From Bacteroidota bacterium (GTDB taxonomy: Bacteria > Bacteroidota > Bacteroidia > Chitinophagales > Chitinophagaceae): a stretch of DNA of 64,000 nucleotides. Shown here piece by piece: positions 62,117-64,000 of this stretch (position 1 is the first letter of the stretch; every line of letters begins with the position of its first letter). Position numbers and translations under genes: made by a program. A model generated the notes under the pieces. The model saw only the letters and a program-made list of their open reading frames with translations. It made no database searches and was not told the origin of the DNA. The stretch covers positions 1 through 64,000 of the forward strand of contig JAFAGR010000032.1 of assembly GCA_023422565.1 (NCBI GenBank), in the 5' to 3' direction.

Positions 62117-64000
62117 TTAATAACTCAGCAGTTTCTCCACATATTCGTTCAACCGCGAATAAGCCATGAAATTCTTTTCCAGCGCGAGATTAAAAGGTAT
62201 GGGCGTATCCAGGCTGGCGCACCGCATTATCGGAGCATCGAGGCTTGTAAAACAATGTTCCGATATCCACGCGCTTATTTCACCGCCGATTCCGCCCGTA
62301 CGCGTGTCTTCGTGTAAGATCAAAACCTTGCCGGTTCTTTCCACGCTTTGTTTTATTGCATCGTAATCAAGCGGCGCAAGTGAGCGGAGATCAAGGATAT
62401 CTATTGACACGTTCGAATGCTTATCCGCATATTCTATTGCCCAATGCACCCCGGCGCCGTAGGTGATGATGGAAATTTCTTCCCCGGCCCGAACATGCCT
62501 TGCCTTTCCTATTTCAATTTCATAAAAGTTAGCAGGAACAGGCCCGCTTACACTTCTGTACAATGCTTTATGTTCAAAAAACATCACCGGGTTAGGATCG
62601 TTAATTGATGCGATAAGCAAACCCTTTGCATCCATCGGAGTTGAAGGATAGACCACTTTCAAACCCGGCACATGCGTGAACCATGCCTCATTACTTTGGC
62701 TGTGAAAAGGCCCTGCGCCCACACCGCCGCCCGTGGGCATTCTTATCACCACATCTGCGTTTTGGCCCCACCGGTAGTAAATTTTTGCAAGATTGTTCAC
62801 GATCTGGTTAAAGCCCACGGTAACGAAATCGGCAAACTGCATTTCCATTACCGATTTAATTCCTTCAAGGCTGAGGCCCAGTGCAGAGCCGACGATAGCA
62901 CTTTCACAAAGCGGTGTATTTCGTATTCTGCCCTTTCCGTATTTTTCTACAAAGCCTTCTGTTACTTTAAATGCCCCGCCATATTCGGCTATGTCCTGCC
63001 CCATGATTACCAGTTCAGGATGTTGCTGCATACTAAGGTTTAGCGCATCTGTTATTGCAGAGATGTACTTAACATTTTCCGTTGCATTGTTCAGCTGATA
63101 ATCTGCATCCGAATTATTGATTATTAAATTTCGTTTAGGCGTAACCGGTGCAAATACATCGCGGAGTTCTTCTTCCGTATCAGGAATTATTGCAGGAGCT
63201 GTGTAGGCCATACTCAGTTCCGCTTCAATCTTATTTTTTAGCTCCGCACGAATTGCCGCGATCTTGTCTGCACTAAAAATTTTTTCACTTACAAGCCAGT
63301 CCTCATAATTTTTTACGGGGTCTTTTTTCTCCCATTCCTCAAACAGATGTTTGGGAACATACTTCACACCGCTTGCTTCCTCATGGCCGCGCATACGGAA
63401 AGTCATGCACTCAACGAGGTAAGGCTTTTTATTTTTAATGGAATAATCGCGGACACCTTTTATGGTATCGTAAACAGTAAGAATATTGTTTCCATCTATT
63501 TTTACCGCTTCCATACCATAGCCGATCGCTTTATCAACAAGGCTTTCACAACGGAACTGATCGCTTGAAGGCGTGCTAAGGCCATAACCGTTATTTTCAA
63601 TTATGAATATCACCGGAAGATCCCACACGGCAGCCGTATTCAGCGCTTCATGAAAATCTCCCTCGCTCGTGCCGCCTTCGCCGCTGAATGCAAGTGACAC
63701 CTTATTTTCCTTTCTTAATTTATAAGCCAGGGCCACGCCATCTGCAAGGGCAAGCTGGGGACCGAGGTGCGAGATCATTCCGCATACATGATGCGCCTTT
63801 GAACCAAAATGGAAACTTCTTTCCCTTCCCTTACTGTAGCCATCCTTGTTTCCCTGCCACTGCATGAACAGCTTGTTCAGCGGCATGTTTCGCGTAGTGA
63901 ACACACCCAGATTTCGGTGTAAAGGCATGATCCATTCATCTTGCTGCATGGCCATTGTGGCCCCCACGGCAATGGCTTCCTGCCCGATGCCGCTGAACCA
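62117..64000 (-). CDS. Fused alpha/beta E1 component of a 2-oxoacid dehydrogenase, cut by the right edge
   Basis: At least 627 residues in the window; the frame stays open to 64000 with WFSGIGQEAIAVGATMAM in front of the first in-window Met, so the true start lies outside. The first half is an E1 alpha domain with the TPP motif GEGGTSEGDFHEAL ... IENNGYG, and the second half, from about residue 300, is an E1 beta domain (GQDIAEYGGAFKVTEG, ESAIVGSALG). Fused E1 of this type decarboxylates branched-chain 2-oxoacids or pyruvate with an E2/E3 partner. Substrate is not decided here. Confidence 0.93.
   Translation of the reverse strand, partial: WFSGIGQEAIAVGATMAMQQDEWIMPLHRNLGVFTTRNMPLNKLFMQWQGNKDGYSKGRERSFHFGSKAHHVCGMISHLGPQLALADGVALAYKLRKENKVSLAFSGEGGTSEGDFHEALNTAAVWDLPVIFIIENNGYGLSTPSSDQFRCESLVDKAIGYGMEAVKIDGNNILTVYDTIKGVRDYSIKNKKPYLVECMTFRMRGHEEASGVKYVPKHLFEEWEKKDPVKNYEDWLVSEKIFSADKIAAIRAELKNKIEAELSMAYTAPAIIPDTEEELRDVFAPVTPKRNLIINNSDADYQLNNATENVKYISAITDALNLSMQQHPELVIMGQDIAEYGGAFKVTEGFVEKYGKGRIRNTPLCESAIVGSALGLSLEGIKSVMEMQFADFVTVGFNQIVNNLAKIYYRWGQNADVVIRMPTGGGVGAGPFHSQSNEAWFTHVPGLKVVYPSTPMDAKGLLIASINDPNPVMFFEHKALYRSVSGPVPANFYEIEIGKARHVRAGEEISIITYGAGVHWAIEYADKHSNVSIDILDLRSLAPLDYDAIKQSVERTGKVLILHEDTRTGGIGGEISAWISEHCFTSLDAPIMRCASLDTPIPFNLALEKNFMAYSRLNEYVEKLLSY

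Overview
The window is a gene-dense piece of a Bacteroidota chromosome, most like Chitinophagaceae or a neighbouring family. The signs are an alternative complex III plus cytochrome c oxidase operon, a type IX secretion sorting tail, lipoproteins and secreted lamin-tail and beta-helix proteins, an Obg without the C-terminal OCT domain, DUF983/DUF420/DUF5522 proteins, and promoter-like octamers of the form TAnnTTTG. There are no rRNA or tRNA genes, no CRISPR array and no recognisable phage or insertion sequence. The right edge cuts a gene, and the left edge probably does too.

Layout. 0-2.3 kb: a receiver-only response regulator and an amidohydrolase lipoprotein. 2.3-6.7 kb: a 55-residue membrane protein, NAD-dependent DNA ligase (ligA), a NUMOD4/HNH protein, a 620-bp gene-free stretch holding a 495-bp inverted-repeat-bounded block of degenerate repeats, and a DUF2461 protein. 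6.9-14.1 kb: a cupin/JmjC-like protein on the minus strand, then a TetR regulator and a phenylacetyl-CoA catabolic cluster (paaE, paaABCD, a paaG-like hydratase, paaI, paaY). Two near-identical palindromes, one before the regulator and one before paaA, look like the operators of the regulator. The CoA ligase PaaK and the ring-opening and beta-oxidation enzymes (PaaZ, PaaF/H/J) are not in the window.

14-41 kb is mostly housekeeping and envelope genes: obgE, a lipid kinase, a membrane-anchored patatin, heme A synthase, rnhB, a threonylcarbamoyl-AMP synthase, a PfkB kinase, oligopeptidase B, a lamin-tail protein, asd, a lone 2-oxoacid:ferredoxin oxidoreductase beta subunit, an N-acetylmuramoyl-alanine amidase, an acyl-CoA dehydrogenase next to a MarR regulator, a glycosyltransferase, an OppC-type permease, an Lrp regulator, a secreted beta-helix protein, trmB and an alkyltransferase-like protein.

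41-57 kb is one long minus-strand respiratory operon. It reads actA-actB-actC-actD-actE-actF, then oxidase subunits II and I, heme O synthase, two subunit III genes and subunit IV, closed by a strong terminator. SCO and DUF420 assembly genes follow. The genes encode a quinol:cytochrome c reductase (ACIII) and an A-type oxidase, which in this phylum can form a supercomplex. Heme A synthase lies apart at 19 kb.

57-64 kb: two adjacent unusual fusions (an N-terminal membrane domain with PurN; a secreted regulatory-like domain with MsrB), two secreted proteins of unknown role, and a fused alpha/beta E1 dehydrogenase that runs off the right edge.

The main non-coding signals are six intergenic loci of heptanucleotide-period tandem repeats with different unit sequences (three supply the TAG stop of the neighbouring gene), a GC-rich palindromic repeat present twice, and the repeat block at 5.5-6.0 kb.
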